A DNA stretch of 64,000 nt from contig NC_063068.1 of the NCBI RefSeq assembly GCF_022605165.1, positions 2,666,001 through 2,730,000 of the forward strand, written 5' to 3'. Position 1 is the stretch's first letter. Every line of letters starts with the position of its first letter. The notes below the pieces were generated by a model. It was not told the origin of the DNA, did no database searches, and worked only from the letters and a program-made list of their open reading frames with translations. Origin of the DNA: Purpureocillium takamizusanense (Eukaryota; Ascomycota; Sordariomycetes; Hypocreales; Ophiocordycipitaceae). A program made the translations under genes and the position numbers. Shown here in pieces: positions 11,061-23,296 of this stretch.

Positions 11061-12347
11061 GCTGCCTCAGTCTACTACTCCGGCGGATGGAGATGTCGTA
11101 CTAATACATGTAGACGAGATGTCTGGGGCAGAAGGAGGTGATTGGCAGCGACGGTTTGCCACAACGCCATGTCGTACCGGCCCTCCGGGCCCTATATACG
11201 TTTGCCGACGATGGCGCGCTCCCTCTCCCTGCCGTCCCGCGTGCTGCCCCTCCATCTCTCCACGAGGCACGGGGAGACGTGTCATTCGGGCCATTGTCAA
11301 CGACCCAACGGGCCATGGCCTGAGGTTGACGCTCCGCCGACCACCCCTCGCCTTTCGTTCCGTCGCTCTCGGGCAGGGCTCGTGCGAATGAGAAGCCGAG
11401 TATGGCCTCTGGTTCGCGGGAGAGCAGGACTCCAAGCCCTGTCCGGGATGGACAGCGTTCGAGAAGGGGAACTTTGACACGGGCGAATAGGGTTCGCGAG
11501 ACGAGGTCTTGGAGCCCAGCCTCACCGCACAACTCACATGGCTCGCACGGAAACAACAGACAGCGACGGGGGTGCCGTGGGCAAGGGTTCGAGAAGGATG
11601 GCTCCCCGCAGCACGCCAGAGGTTGAAGCTCCCATGCGCTAAGTTTCGTAGGGCTGACGCGGACGCCCCCCGCGCACTCTGGTTGGTCCTTGGACCACGA
11701 GAGCTGAGGGTCGCGAGGCCGCCGTCGGGAGGGCTTTGACGGGCCCCATTGGCGCAGCTGTTTAATTAATAGGTGGTTCGTTGCGAGAGCGAACCCACGG
11801 CGTCCGTCCAACGCCGCTTCGGCTGGGTTTCCGAAGCGGGCCGCACAAGCAGCACGGAGGAGCACGATAGACACGTGTGCACGTACTGTACTCCGTAACA
11901 GTACCAAGTACATGCTCATTACTAAGTTAGGAGAGGCCTCCCTGCGTCGGTTCGGCACCCATATGGAAGCGCACAAGGCACTCGCATCAATGCACGAAGC
12001 AAATTAGAGTCTGCAAGCATGCGGCCCCGAGGACCGTGAGCGCGAGCGGGTGGCTGCGGGCGCGTTGCCGTCCACATGCACCCACCCACCTACGGGCATA
12101 CACACACCCTTGCCACCACGAGCCGACTCTGACACCCGAGAGACAATCTTACACGAGCATTCATCCAGTAGTGATAGCATGCATCATCGCCGCCTACACG
12201 GTCGCTTGTACGTCTAGTCCGGAGCATGGCGGTGCCCTGCCCACCAAGCCGAGCTCCATCGTCCGTCCCTGCAATCGGCCCGCCCTCGCACTCGCACTCA
12301 GCTTATTAGCTCGCGCAAACACCCTCTCTCGCCAGATCGCAAGCTCT
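11061..12347. other. Intergenic stretch upstream of the Zn2Cys6 regulator
   Basis: A 291-codon minus-strand frame (11101-11976) exists but has an atypical composition, no recognisable domain and lies directly upstream of the regulator start. I treat the stretch as promoter and leader plus the 3' UTR of the dehydrogenase gene. Confidence 0.5.
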
Positions 12348-14225
12348 TCAAATATACTTGTACGGGTTCATGATGCCGTTCTGTGGGCACACGCACCCCT
12401 GTCAGCCCTACGCACCTGCCACGAAAGATGACGTTGTACTGGCAAACGACCGCGACAAATTGAAAGCAGGGGTAAAAAGGCACGGCGTAACACGAGGGTG
12501 GGGGGGGGTTGCACTCACCGGATCATACAGGTTCTTGATCTGCTTCATCAGCCCAAGCATGGTGTCGTTGCGACTGTACTTGATGTACGGTTTCTTGGCC
12601 AGGCCCAGCCCGTGCTCGGCGCTGATGCTGCCCTTGCGCTTCTCGATCCACTCGTAGACGTAGGGCTCAAGCACGCGCTCCACCGCCTTGTCATAGCGCC
12701 GGACCGCGATGTTGAGATGCAGGTTTGAGTCGCCCATGTGGCCGTAGCCTATGACGCCCAGCACGGGGAATTCGTCCGTATCGCCCAGCAGGCCGGCCTC
12801 GTCGACGCGTGCCTTGACGTCGTCTACGATGGAGTACATGTCCGCGAGCGGGATCGAAACGTCGTACTTGTATACACCGCCCCAGTGGCCAATGCATTCA
12901 GGTACGCTCTCGCGCCAGCCCCAGAGGGACTTGATCTGCGTCGCATCCTGCGCCACGACGCCGTCAGCGACCACGTCATTTGTCATGACATCCTCGAGAA
13001 ACTTTTCCAGCTTCTCGTAGTCGTGGTCGCCATTGGAGCCGCTCGTCTCGATGAGGCAGTAGAATGGGTGGTCGCCCTCGAGCGGCCGCTTCTCGCCCCG
13101 CACGGCATGCACCAGCTGCTGGCTCTTGGCGTCCATGAGCTCAAAGGCGGACAGAATCTCGGATAGCTGGGCTTTGGCTTCACGGAAAGCCCGCTGGGCC
13201 TTTTCGTACGACTCGATGCCGAAGAAGGCGACGTTGACGGCGGGCGAGCGCTGCGGGCACTGGACGGCGAGCTTGGTGATGATGCCGATGGTGCCCTCGG
13301 CGCCGATGAGTAGCTGCTTGAGGTCGTAGCCCGTGTTGTTCTTGCGCAGCGTGCACAGGTCGTCCATGACGGTGCCGTCGGGCAGCACCGCCTCCATGCC
13401 GAGCACGCTGCCGTGCAGGCTCCCGTAGCGCAAAAGCCGCAAGCCGCCGGCGTTGGTGGCGACGTTGCCGCCGACGTGGCATGACCCTTTGGCGCCCAGG
13501 TCCAAAGGGAAAATATGGCCGCGCTCGGCGAGGAACTGGTCCGCCACCTCAAGCACGCACCCGGCGTCGAGAACCAGCGTCCCGCTCGCATCGTCGAACG
13601 AGTGAATGCGGTTCATGCGCGCCATGCTGACCACAATCTCATCGAAGACGGGTACCGATCCGCCCACCAAGCCCGTGTTGCCGCCCTGCGGCACCACCGC
13701 CAGCATGCGCTCGTTACAATACCGCAGAATGCCGCTGGCGTGCTCCGTCGATGCTGGCCGGAGCACCAGCCGCGTCTGCCCCTGATACTTGTGCATCCAG
13801 TCCTCGTTGAACGGCTCCAGATCCGACGCCGCCGCATCGCCCGCACCATCAACGCCGCAAATCACGGCGGCGTCCTCGCCCAGCAGGTCCCGGAAGAAGG
13901 CCACATCCTCGGGCGTCACGCGGGCGAAGCGGTCGTCACGCTTCAGTTCCGGATACGTTTCGGCCGTGAGCTTGGCCCCGCGCACCGGCGTCGGGCGGGC
14001 AAATAACGGACGCTGCGCCGTCGTCGAGAGGCACCGCTGCGAGGTCACTGTCGCAGACGATGCCGCTGTCGGCGTGGTGGACGGGAAAGGGGTTGAAGCG
14101 GGAGCGATACCGGCCGCGACGATTCGGCCGCACCTAGTGCTGGTGCTGGTGCTGGTGCTGCCGCTGTTCGTCAAATGCCTCGCCGGCGCCTGGACGGCGC
14201 GCAGAAGACGCGCGCGTGAGACCAT
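12348..14225 (-). CDS. dld2: FAD-dependent D-2-hydroxyacid dehydrogenase (D-lactate / D-2-hydroxyglutarate type)
   Basis: Oxidises D-2-hydroxyacids (D-2-hydroxyglutarate or D-lactate) with FAD, probably in mitochondria. About 579 residues from two exons, 12519-14225 and 12348-12380, with intron 12381-12518 (GTGAGT...ACAG); the last exon adds only NGIMNPYKYI, the conserved family C-terminus. The N-terminal 70 residues are Arg/Ser/Thr-rich with almost no acidic residues, a typical presequence, and include a Ser-Thr run from a GGTGCT hexanucleotide repeat. The FAD-binding PCMH motif VVPQGGNTGLVGGS lies near 175-190. The C-terminal FAD-oxidase domain shows GYGHMGDSNLHLN near 490 and SAEHGLGLAKK near 535. 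Resemblance is strongest to yeast Dld2/Dld3; which substrate dominates cannot be read from sequence. Confidence 0.92.
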
Positions 14226-16012
14226 GGCAGTGCTGGGCTCAATTGACCCAATCCAGGGAGTGGTCGTTTCGGCGGCTGCTGGAAAATGAGAAAGTTGAAC
14301 CTTGAAAGTGTAGACTTGAAAGTATGGGAGTATGAGCAGCGAGCCCCACATCACGGAGGCCGATTCGCGGATACGAATTGCTATTCGAAACGTTGGCTTC
14401 GATTTGCCTCTATTTGCATTTGTGCAAGGTTGATGGGCTGCCTAGCTGCCGCACGCTATCTATGTGACGATTTAGTGGGAAATGAATAAAGAAATAACAA
14501 AATAGCCCTGTGCTAGCATTACCACTGAGGTAGAAATAGCCAATGGGAAGTGAATATATATGGGAGGCGCGAGGGGCATATGGAGGCCATAGACGCTTGA
14601 GATCAAATGCATGCAGTATGTTCTTAATACTGAGGTGAGGTGATAGAACCCGCCGTGCACTAGCCCCCCTACTAACGAATAATCATCTCGTCTGAAATTG
14701 AAGGACAAGAGCAGGCTTATACGAACTAAGATTCTAAGGCCCTAATGTAATACTATGAATATATATGTCGCTGCCGCGTTTATGAAGCAACATATCAATG
14801 ATGCGTGAACTTCTAATAAGAAGTTGACGGCAACCAGGAACTAGTCGTCACCTGCTAGCAAACTTGTTGCTTTCTCCGCCGGCTTGCCCGTCATTGCCGT
14901 CTAGCGCATGTGAGTCCTTGATGTCTGTTGTCGTAGGTGAGCAAATTGCGCCGGCATTCGCAACAAAGGGGGTCTGCCTTTCGTGCGGCCTGCTCGACGC
15001 CTCTACTGCCACCAATCACGCCATCAAGGTATCGCTACAGGTGGTGCCGGCCAAGGCACATCGTATGAGGTGCATGAAATTAGCACGTATATTGCTCGGC
15101 GCGGGCCTATCGTGTTCCAGTAGTGGACCCGTTATTCGGTGCTCGGCTGGCAGAGACACGAAACACGTTGAACCCACCGATGAGGGCGTTGACATTGGTG
15201 TTCTTCACGAACATAGCCGATACCCTTGACGACGCCCTAGACAAGGCCCTGCGCAACCATGCTTTCGTTTGCGGGCAGTGTGACTAACTACCACTGCGTT
15301 GAAACTAGGAAAGCAATGGGCTGTTGAGCCCTCCATCTTCCGCGGCCCGCCATCCGGGCAAGGTCCCGAAGATGAAATGGCACCTCCGCGAGGGTTTCAT
15401 TATTACTGGGCAGCTCGCGTCTCACAAGAGCCGGATGGGTGCCCTCCGTCTTGCTGCTGCTTTCCGGTCTGGATCCGTGCGGCACATTGGAGAGAATATG
15501 AGGTGACATTGAGACTCTCGGAGCTGCAATCGAGCGTAAAAGAGCCAGTTTACGTGACTCATTAACAAGACTGTTAAATATTATGACGAATTGCACCATG
15601 TTGCCGGCTTGGCCAGCAGTATTTACCACCATAAGTCAAAAGTGGTATCCTTACAACTCCGTAACATACTTGAGGGGTTTGAATGGTAGGCATTGGTTGA
15701 TATGCCTCCCACTGTAGGGAAAACGCACGAAAGGAGCGAGACAAAACATCAGCCATGAGAAGTTTGCGGTCAGTAAGAGACCAACAGGGGAGGCATACAC
15801 ACACATTCTATCATAGAGGGTGGTGGCATGGTTATGTCGTGCTCCACATTCTTTTCTCTATCTTTTCGCATGACTTTTAATAAGTCGCAATCGCTCTGTA
15901 AGTCGTATGTCGCAAATCTTGTACCAAATTCTGCCCCGACGCTTTTTCTCTGCTCAATCGTACAGTCTTGTCCCGCACAGAACCCGTCTGCTGCCGTACT
16001 AGACCGCTTTGC
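14226..16012. other. Gene-free, locally AT-richer stretch
   Basis: About 1.8 kb between the dehydrogenase start and the cysteine-synthase-like stop. The parts 14470-14860 and 15540-15960 are clearly AT-richer than neighbouring DNA. Short plus-strand frames at 14864-15229 and 15299-15565 are interrupted by stops and match nothing I recognise. They could be a decayed gene, but I cannot support one. Confidence 0.45.
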
Positions 16013-17961
16013 TCAGCCAGACGCTGACTCGACGGCATTGACCGTGACGGCAATGTGGCTAGGCTGCGACGGCGCGGAGTCGCAGCTCAACTTCAACCAT
16101 AGAGTATCTTGCTGGTCGGCTGTTTGCGCGGGTGCCTCTGCGCGCATCTCGCCCAGCGCCTTGAACCCTCCGCGTATGCTGTCTGCCTGATAGCCCTTTG
16201 CGCGCAGCACACTCGTCGCCACGCGAGCGCTGTCTCCGTCGTAGCACAGCACCAGAATGCGCTTTCCGAGTATGGCCTGCTGCAGGTCTTTGGGGGGTGA
16301 CGCGAACGTGTCCTCAAGGCGCTGCCATAGGACTCGGAGGACGTCAGAATCGAAAAACGGACTTGCGCTTTCGGGCTGCACGAGGGGCACGCTGACGGAG
16401 CCAGGGAGACGGAATTGCGCAAAGTCAGCGGCTCGACGTAGGTCAAGAACAGCAGTGTCAGGTTTGCGCTGGATGAGGCCTTCGAGCTCCGTAGTGCTGT
16501 CGCCTGTGGCGATTTCCAGGGCGAGACGAAGGACGTCGCCAATCTTTGACTGATCGACTCCGAAGAAGTCGTTGAGAGCATCGGTGGCATCGCGCTCCCA
16601 CTTCTCGTCATATCGATACGAGTCGACTCCGAGAAGTTCCTAAGCAGTCAGCCGCTGAAGCCTTGAGCAGCAGCATGGAGATCGCCTACTTGGTTGTTGA
16701 TGGGCGCAAAATACTCGTCGCCCAGCTTGTCAAAGTACTCATTGACATACTGATACGGAAGATCGCAGCAAAGGAATGCGCAGTGAATCTCGCCGTCTGG
16801 GCCAGCCAGCTCGGCCAACGTGCCGTCGGCCTTGCGCTTTTCGATGAGCTGGTACAGGCCCTGGAGGTTGAAGCCCGATGACGGCCCACAGACGAGACCG
16901 TTGCGAATCAGCTCAAGGGACAGAGAGTAGGACTCGTGCGAGCCGACTTCTTCGATGTGGTCGACGGCCGTGCGCCAAGGGAACTCAACGGGGGCAAGAA
17001 GGGCATAGGAGCGAGGGCCGGGGACTCGATCTCCTGGAGCCGTGCATACACTGTTCAAGTAAGCTAAATATTCGTCAAGGGCAAGATGTAGCTTACCCAA
17101 GGCGGTAGACCGAGGGCTTGGCCTCCTTGAAGAACGTGCCCAGTCCAGTCATGGTTCCTGTCTTGTTAGCAGCGGATCGTCAGCACAACAAAGGTCACTC
17201 ACCAGAGGTGCCCATTCCCGCGCATATGACATTAATCTCAGGCAGCTGCTTCAGGATCTGCGGTCCCGTCCATTTGACGTGCGCTTTCCAGTTCTGTGTC
17301 TGTCAGTCGCCTCTGGCCGCAACCTCGTAGAAATCAGGACCCACGTTGTCATTCCCATATTGATCTGGGTTGATGACGGTATCCGACTCCAAGGCCATCC
17401 GCTGTGCGGCCCTGATGCCGCCTCGTTCATCCAGTGGTTCTGGCTGCGAGGGCCCTCCGAACAAAGTGCTGCAGGTGTCAGTGTGGGGAGGAAAAGGCAA
17501 GGAAATTGGGACAAAGGCTACATGTTGATGCCAAACAGCTGCATAAGCCGAATCTTGGCAAGACTCGTCTTGTTGCTCAAAAACGCCCGTACATCCGGCA
17601 GGCCATAGAGTGCGCGGGCAATCAGTGACATTGACAAGACAGTCGAGCCGGAGCTATATTCGACCACTGTCTCAGTCTTGCCGGGAACGATGCTGTTACT
17701 TAGAAGATTCAGAGCTACTCCTTGTCAGTTTCGCATGTTGCCGGCCAAAAATTAGATTGGACTCTTGCCTGGCATGCACTTGACGTTGTTGGCAGGATGC
17801 ATGGACATCATCTTTGCGTAGATGCGGATTCCATCTCGGCGGTAGGGGTTGAGGCAGTCTGGGACCTCTACCAACGGCAAGGGTGGTGACGAGTCCGGAT
17901 CGAAGTAATTTCTGAGCGAGTTAGGGCCCTTGTAGACATTGAGGTTGTTTTCTTTTGCCAT
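16013..17961 (-). CDS. Cysteine-synthase-like PLP enzyme fused to a C-terminal rhodanese domain
   Basis: Predicted beta-replacement (fold-type II) PLP enzyme of the cysteine synthase / cystathionine beta-synthase family with a rhodanese sulfur-transfer domain, about 549 residues. Seven exons: 17769-17961, 17522-17714, 17345-17468, 17203-17293, 17097-17157, 16690-17050 and 16013-16639. Intron 1 (17715-17768) is GC-AG; the rest are GT-AG of 45-53 nt. K61 in HPANNVK is the expected PLP Schiff-base lysine, followed by the substrate loop EYSSGST and the cofactor phosphate loop AGMGTSGTMTG. The rhodanese part (about 400-515) has the active-site loop VLCYDGDSA with C473. The loop reads SSGST where bacterial enzymes have (T/S)SGNT. 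An in-frame ATG at 18027 would add 22 residues. Sulfur assimilation is inferred; the true reaction is not established by the sequence. Confidence 0.85.
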
Positions 17962-19870
17962 GGCGATTTGAGGTGACTCAGGTCGAGTGTAAGCGCCCAG
18001 CTTATCTTGATTCGAGACAATGTTCAATGGAGGCCAGACAGCGAGACAATAGATAGCAACGAACGTTGGCCTCGGAACTCACACTACTTATGCGAAAAGG
18101 GATTCAGAAATCGGCCAGTCGCAAGCATATGAGGCTGTGCTTGAGGAGAGAGGCAGTATCTGCCAGCACGAAACGGGCTCGCGACCAGGGTTGATATGAT
18201 ATATCTCGCGCGGAATCACTCGTTTCAGCGCCACGGGACGCTTCATAACGGTTCCTAAGCAAGGACGGAACGGTTTCCAGATCCCTGGCGCGTTACTAGA
18301 AGAGAAGGCGGAAAGCGAGGGGGGTGCTTGGCACGGTGCAATTAATGCCGACACATGAGGCTTTTGCGCGGCATGCAGCATCGTTTGCGGGATGGCCACG
18401 TACACGGCGACATGTTGGGATCGCCATGGTGCTAGCAGTCGATCATCACGGAAGAGACCAGGCGCCGCCACCGGTACCCAAGGGCGAGGCGGCTTCGCGA
18501 TACGGGCTACGTGTACCAGACGACCGCATGCGGCAGGATGGCCACTAACACGAGCACCATAAGGCCCAGTACCACCTAAGACCATCAAGGTCTCCCCAGG
18601 GGCAGCTCGCGTCATGACGTTGTGGACAAAAAGCCGTGTGATTTGCATGGACTAATGCAGCCGCGTTGGCAAACCAGCGCGAACAGACCCTAAAATGGCC
18701 AAACGATGGCGTAATGGTTTCGCGTGGGCAGAGCCCTCCGAGTCCACAGGGTCGCGCTGAGACGACCGCAGCATCGCGACGGCGAGAGCATCGCGGGCGG
18801 AGTCGTCTGAGGCGTATTGTATTGCCCGCCTCCCCACGCTAACTGAGACCGAGTCACGGCCACTCACGCCTCTGAAGTGCGTTGATCAATCGACACTGCC
18901 CAGACGCCCAGCGGTGCTTGTCACGGCTTCGAAGAATGAGACCCTCATGGAGCGCAGCATTGGGCCACCTAGGAGTGGTAAAAGGGTGCCGCGATAGCAT
19001 TGTAGTATTTATTATCATCATGGATGTTGGTCTGGCACCTTGATAGACCGCTTACGGCGTGCCTGGTGCTGCTCTTGGGATGGAGCCAGACTAGTTCGGG
19101 CGGTCCGTCCGTGGGTGATCGGCAGCGAAGCCGCTCGTGGGGGCCAAGTGCCGAACTCAAATCTTCTCAAACGCACGCAGGCCGGATGCAAGTCGATTGG
19201 CGCGCAATATGACCCAGCTCACTGACACAATCGCACCGGGGGGGGGTGCGCGCGCGACGCGACCGACTCCTCTCCGGCGAGACTGACGAGGCGCCTGAAT
19301 TATTGAAAAGGCGTTGAACAAGCAGCAGGACATGTCAAGGAACAGACAGTACGACTTGCTGCTTGGTATAGTAGGACAACAAACAGGTCTATTGCTTCCT
19401 CCATCGGATCAGCCACTCGCATTGCCGTGGCCGACCGGCTCCACCGGCGTTCTATTTCTGCCGTCCCAAGACTGGGCTCGGTTAAGCATAAGGCAACCTT
19501 GTCTGGTGCGGCGAGGTCAGCCAGGTTCGCATCATCGAGAGGGGAGGGATCGGCGTGCCGCTGCAGCTCCAGATCCGGTACAGCGCCTCGGTGCTAACGT
19601 CGCTTTTCAAGGAGGTAAGGGCGCAGTCCGTCGGTCCGTGTCTCGTCAAAGGGACCCTTGCCAAGGTCCGGAAGCCATACAGGTTCATTCGCGTGCTCGA
19701 CAAGTTGTCGTGGACCTGTCAAGGGTGGCCGCCAGCTAGTTACTGCGTAGCTAGGCAGCCATTTCTTCCAATTGAGTTTTTGTCACGATCATCCAAGGAG
19801 GAGCTGACACTCTCATCATCAGGTCTGCGCGGCTGCTCTGCTCGTTCCTGTCAGTAAGAGATCGTCGACC
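17962..19870. other. Divergent intergenic region between cysteine-synthase-like and MFS genes
   Basis: About 1.9 kb between two diverging starts. No intact gene is visible. A minus-strand frame at 18088-18648 begins with a stretch resembling an ABC-transporter P-loop region without the GK(S/T), discussed under findings. A G9 homopolymer followed by CG-rich DNA occurs near 19240. Confidence 0.5.
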
Positions 19871-22021
19871 ATGGAAAAGAACGCCAAAGGTCCTTCGGGG
19901 CCGCTCGTTCAAGACGTGCCTGTTACCAACAGAAGCGACAATGCCGCTGCGCCCAATGGCACTGGCGACAGTGATTCGGACACCAGCGGCAAGGTCCATC
20001 AGTTCAACGAGCAGACAAACTATGTGCCCAAGAGGACCATCATCACGGTAAGCATTCGAATGACACTCAACGGCTAAGCTGACTCGCTCGTCAGATCTTC
20101 CTCGCCTGCGCCAGTGTCGACCTGCTGGCGCTCATGGACCAGACAACCCTCGCGGCCAGCTTGTACATCATAGGCAACGCACTTGGGTCTACAGATCAGG
20201 TGTCGTGGATCGCCAGCGGATACTTCATGTAGGCGTCATGCTCGCCGTTATAGACCAGCTCTAACCAGAGTCAGTACTTCCACCGTCGGCCAGCTCCTCT
20301 ACGGGCGATTGTCGGACATTTGGTCGCGAAAAGTCGTCCTTCTGACCGGCCTGGCCATTTTCTTCTTCGGCTCTCTGGCATCTTCTCTCTCGCAGTCCGT
20401 TCTACAGTTGACGATATTTCGTGCCTTCACTGGTATCGGCGGCGGCGGCTTGATGACGGTGGCTCAGCTGATTGTCAGCGATGTCGTCCCACTGCGTGAG
20501 CGCGGAAAGTACCAGGGCATCCTCGTGGGTCTTCTCCTGGTCTTACTTGTGATGACAACTCTAACGCCTGCCAGGGTGCAGTCGTAGCTATTGCTAACGG
20601 CATTGGCCCCGTCATTGGTGGCGCGCTCTCATCCAAGTCGCACGATTCATGGCGCTGGATCTTCCGTTTGAACCTGCCGCTAACGCTTCTCACGACATTT
20701 TCTGTTGTCTTCTTCATGCCGCTCAAGAAGGTCCAAGGAGACTGGAAGCTGTAAGTCTTCTCAGTCAACCGTGTCAAATAATCGCTGAGAGATTGATGCG
20801 TTCCAGGAAGCTCAAGGCCGTCGACTTCCTTGGCATCTTCCTTGCCCTAGCAGGCATGACGGTAGTGATCCTGGGACTAACATGGGGAGGACGAGAGCAC
20901 CCATGGGACTCGGCCCATGTTATTGCTACCTTGGTTGTGGGCACTGTTGTATCCATCAGCTTCGTGCTGTGGCAATGGAAAGGACCTCGATACCCCCTCG
21001 TTCCACGTACGTCTCCCCTCAGACAAGCCTAGCGAGAAACTGACCGCGTTAGTCCACATCTTCAAATCCAAGATTGTCAACGGTGCATGCTTAACCATGG
21101 CCATCAACGGGTGGAACTTCGTCATGCAAGTCTATTACGTACCGTCTTTCTACCAACTCGTCTACGGTTACTCAGCCACGAAGTCGGGAGCAATGCTTCT
21201 GCCCATCACCATAGTCCAAACGCTGAGTAGCACTTTATCCGGGCTCATCGTTCACTGGGTAGGCCGCTATCGCGAATGTATTCTCTTTGGCTGGGTTTGC
21301 TGGGCCGTGGGCCTGGGGCTCATGTCGACGCTTGACGAGACCACGGGCGTCGGAAAGCAGATTGGCTATGCGCTTCTCATCGGAGTCGGCGTCGGAAACA
21401 CCCTGCAGCCGTGCGTGCAAATCCTTTTCGTCTCTGTTTCAGTGGCTAATGATGCCCAGCGCCCTGATCGCGACTCAAGCCGGAGTGGAAAGGCGTGACA
21501 TGGCAGTGGTCACATCCTTCAGAAAGTAAGTGTGCCTGTGAACGGGTCCAGATGTCGCTGACAGCCTAGTTTCGTTCGCAATCTCGGATCCACGCTTGGT
21601 CTGGCTGTCTCGGGAACAATACTGTAAGTTCGCCCCATTAATTCGGCGCTTGAGCAAGTCAGTTGACAGTAGAAGAAACAATGTTCTAGCCACCGATCTC
21701 GGGTCGTTGGGGCTCGACAAGGCCTCTTCCAAAACACTCCTTAGCAATCCCCAAACCGTCCTAGAAACAGTCTCGGAGGTCGAGGCCCAACGCATTCGAA
21801 GCATTCTTATTCCGGCGTACAGGCAGGGATTTCGTATAATTTTCCTTGTTGGGGCGTCCTTGGCGGCATTCGCATTTGTGCTGGCGTTTGTCCTCATGCC
21901 GCAGGTAGAGCTTTCACGACCAGATGACGCAAAGTTGAAGGAGGAGGGCAGAAAGGCAGACGAGGAGAAACGAAAGAAGAGGACACAGACCTCGGGCGAA
22001 CAAGGAGGCAGCAGTGCCTGA
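19871..22021 (+). CDS. MFS transporter, DHA2-like drug/H+ antiporter family (14 membrane spans)
   Basis: Plasma-membrane secondary transporter of about 590 residues, likely an exporter; the substrate is unknown. Nine exons: 19871-20047, 20095-20228, 20269-20524, 20575-20750, 20807-21006, 21053-21410, 21460-21525, 21570-21623 and 21670-22021, all bounded by GT-AG introns of 40-56 nt. The first 55 residues are hydrophilic. After span 2 comes the MFS motif A, GRLSDIWSRK, then RAFTGIGGGGLMTVAQLIVSD and motif C-like NGIGPVIGGAL, the order seen in DHA2 proteins. Later spans include GLTWGGREHPWDS, a segment conserved in this fungal group. The tail ends in a charged Glu/Lys-rich stretch. The start ATG has a good context (ACCATGG). 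No biosynthetic genes adjoin it, so a role in toxin export is not supported. Confidence 0.88.
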
Positions 22022-22412
22022 GCTCTGGCTAGGCCACTGTCACAGCGGCCCGGGAAATTTGCCGAGGCCACACAAAAGTTTTGCAGTATCAGGGGTGGGG
22101 TGTTGAAATAGACGTGGCGTAGAGCGATTGGCGTAGATTTTGTGCAGACCTGCGAGCAGATAAAACAGTAGAGAATAGAGTGGTTGATCATGGCCAGTTG
22201 AGGTCGGCCGATTTCGCCAATGTCCCCAGACTTTCCGAGAGTCTTAGTATGTTGTACCAGCCAGTCACCATCTTGCGTCACTTTCGGCAGTCGCGCCCCA
22301 CTTCAATCTCAACCCCAAGAAACTTGCCCGTCGGAAGCTCACGAGTCACAACCTCGACTCCACGAAGAACTGCGCTACCCGTCACGACGACCATCGGATC
22401 GCTCGGGGCAAG
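22022..22412. other. Short spacer between MFS and HIS6 genes
   Basis: 391 bp holding the MFS 3' UTR and the HIS6 promoter. An imperfect match to the general amino-acid control site TGAGTCA (CGAGTCA) occurs near 22342; I do not claim it as functional. Confidence 0.4.
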
Positions 22413-23296
22413 ATGACAAGATTTAGACCGTGTATAGATTTGCACGCCGGCCAAGTCAAACAGATTGTTGGCGGCACGCTCGACAACACATCAGAGGCAC
22501 TCCAGACAAACTACGTCTCTCAGCATCCGGCCGCGTATTACGCTCAATTATACAAAGAAAATGCTCTCGAGGGCTGCCATGTTATCATGTTGGGCCCGGG
22601 AAACGAGAAGTCGGCCAGACAAGCTCTTCAGGCGTGGCCGGGGCATCTCCAGGTCGGAGGTGGCATAAACGACAAGAATGCAACCGAGTGGATAGAGGCC
22701 GGAGCTTCCAAGGTGAGCTGACGCGGGCCTACTTGACCATGAGCAATAACTGAACGTTTAGGTCATCATCACTTCATACCTTTTCCCCGAAGGTCATTTC
22801 AGCCAGGCGAGGTTGGACGCGGTGCTCGAGCAACTGGGCGGCGACAAGGACAAGCTCGTCATTGACCTCAGCTGTCGCCGCCGCGGGGAGGACAGTTGGT
22901 TTGTTGCCATGAACAAGTGGCAGACGATCACAGACATGGAGGTCAACCAAGGTTCGCCGCCCTCGCGAGTATGGTCGTGCAATGCGGCTAGCCCGCTAAC
23001 AAGGCACAGCATCCATCAAGGCACTAGAGCCGTACTGCTCCGAGTTCCTCATACACGCCGCCGACAACGAGGGGCTCCAGCGAGGAGTAGACGAGAAGTT
23101 GGTCGAGCGGCTGGCGGGCTGGTGCACCATCCCCGTCACCTACGCCGGCGGAGGCAGGAATCTTCAGGACCTGGAGCTGGTGAAGAAACTCAGTGGGGGA
23201 AAGGTTGACTTGACGATTGGGAGCGCCCTCGACTGCTTCGGTGGGTCTGGTGTCAAGTTTGATGACTGCGTAGATTGGAACAGACAGCAGATATGA
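22413..23296 (+). CDS. his6: Phosphoribosylformimino-5-aminoimidazole carboxamide ribotide isomerase (HIS6/HisA)
   Basis: Fourth step of histidine biosynthesis: the Amadori-type isomerisation of ProFAR to PRFAR. About 258 residues from three exons, 22413-22712, 22762-22951 and 23010-23296, with introns 22713-22761 (GTGAGC) and 22952-23009 (GTTCGC...ACAG). The (beta/alpha)8 barrel shows the HisA N-terminus [19 protein letters not shown] with the catalytic aspartate in IDLHAG, then [20 protein letters not shown] and a late phosphate-binding TYAGGGRN followed by [11 protein letters not shown]. Eukaryotic HIS6 length and motif order agree. Intron 2 starts GTTCGC, an unusual donor. It is the only histidine gene in the window. 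Confidence 0.95.

Noticed and set aside
11101..11976. 291-codon minus-strand frame upstream of the Zn2Cys6 regulator
   Set aside because: No domain or conserved motif, odd composition, and it sits where the regulator's promoter and leader must be.
14864..15565. A possible BCS1/AAA-like or ankyrin-like relic on the plus strand
   Set aside because: Only a few short words look familiar, frames are broken by stops, and no core motif such as Walker A or an ankyrin TPLH is present.
22330..22350. A general amino-acid control site upstream of HIS6
   Set aside because: The match to TGASTCA has one mismatch, and such seven-base matches are common by chance.
9445..23296. A secondary-metabolite cluster around the Zn2Cys6 regulator and MFS transporter
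   Set aside because: No polyketide synthase, NRPS, terpene cyclase or tailoring enzyme lies between them; the neighbours are primary-metabolism genes on mixed strands.
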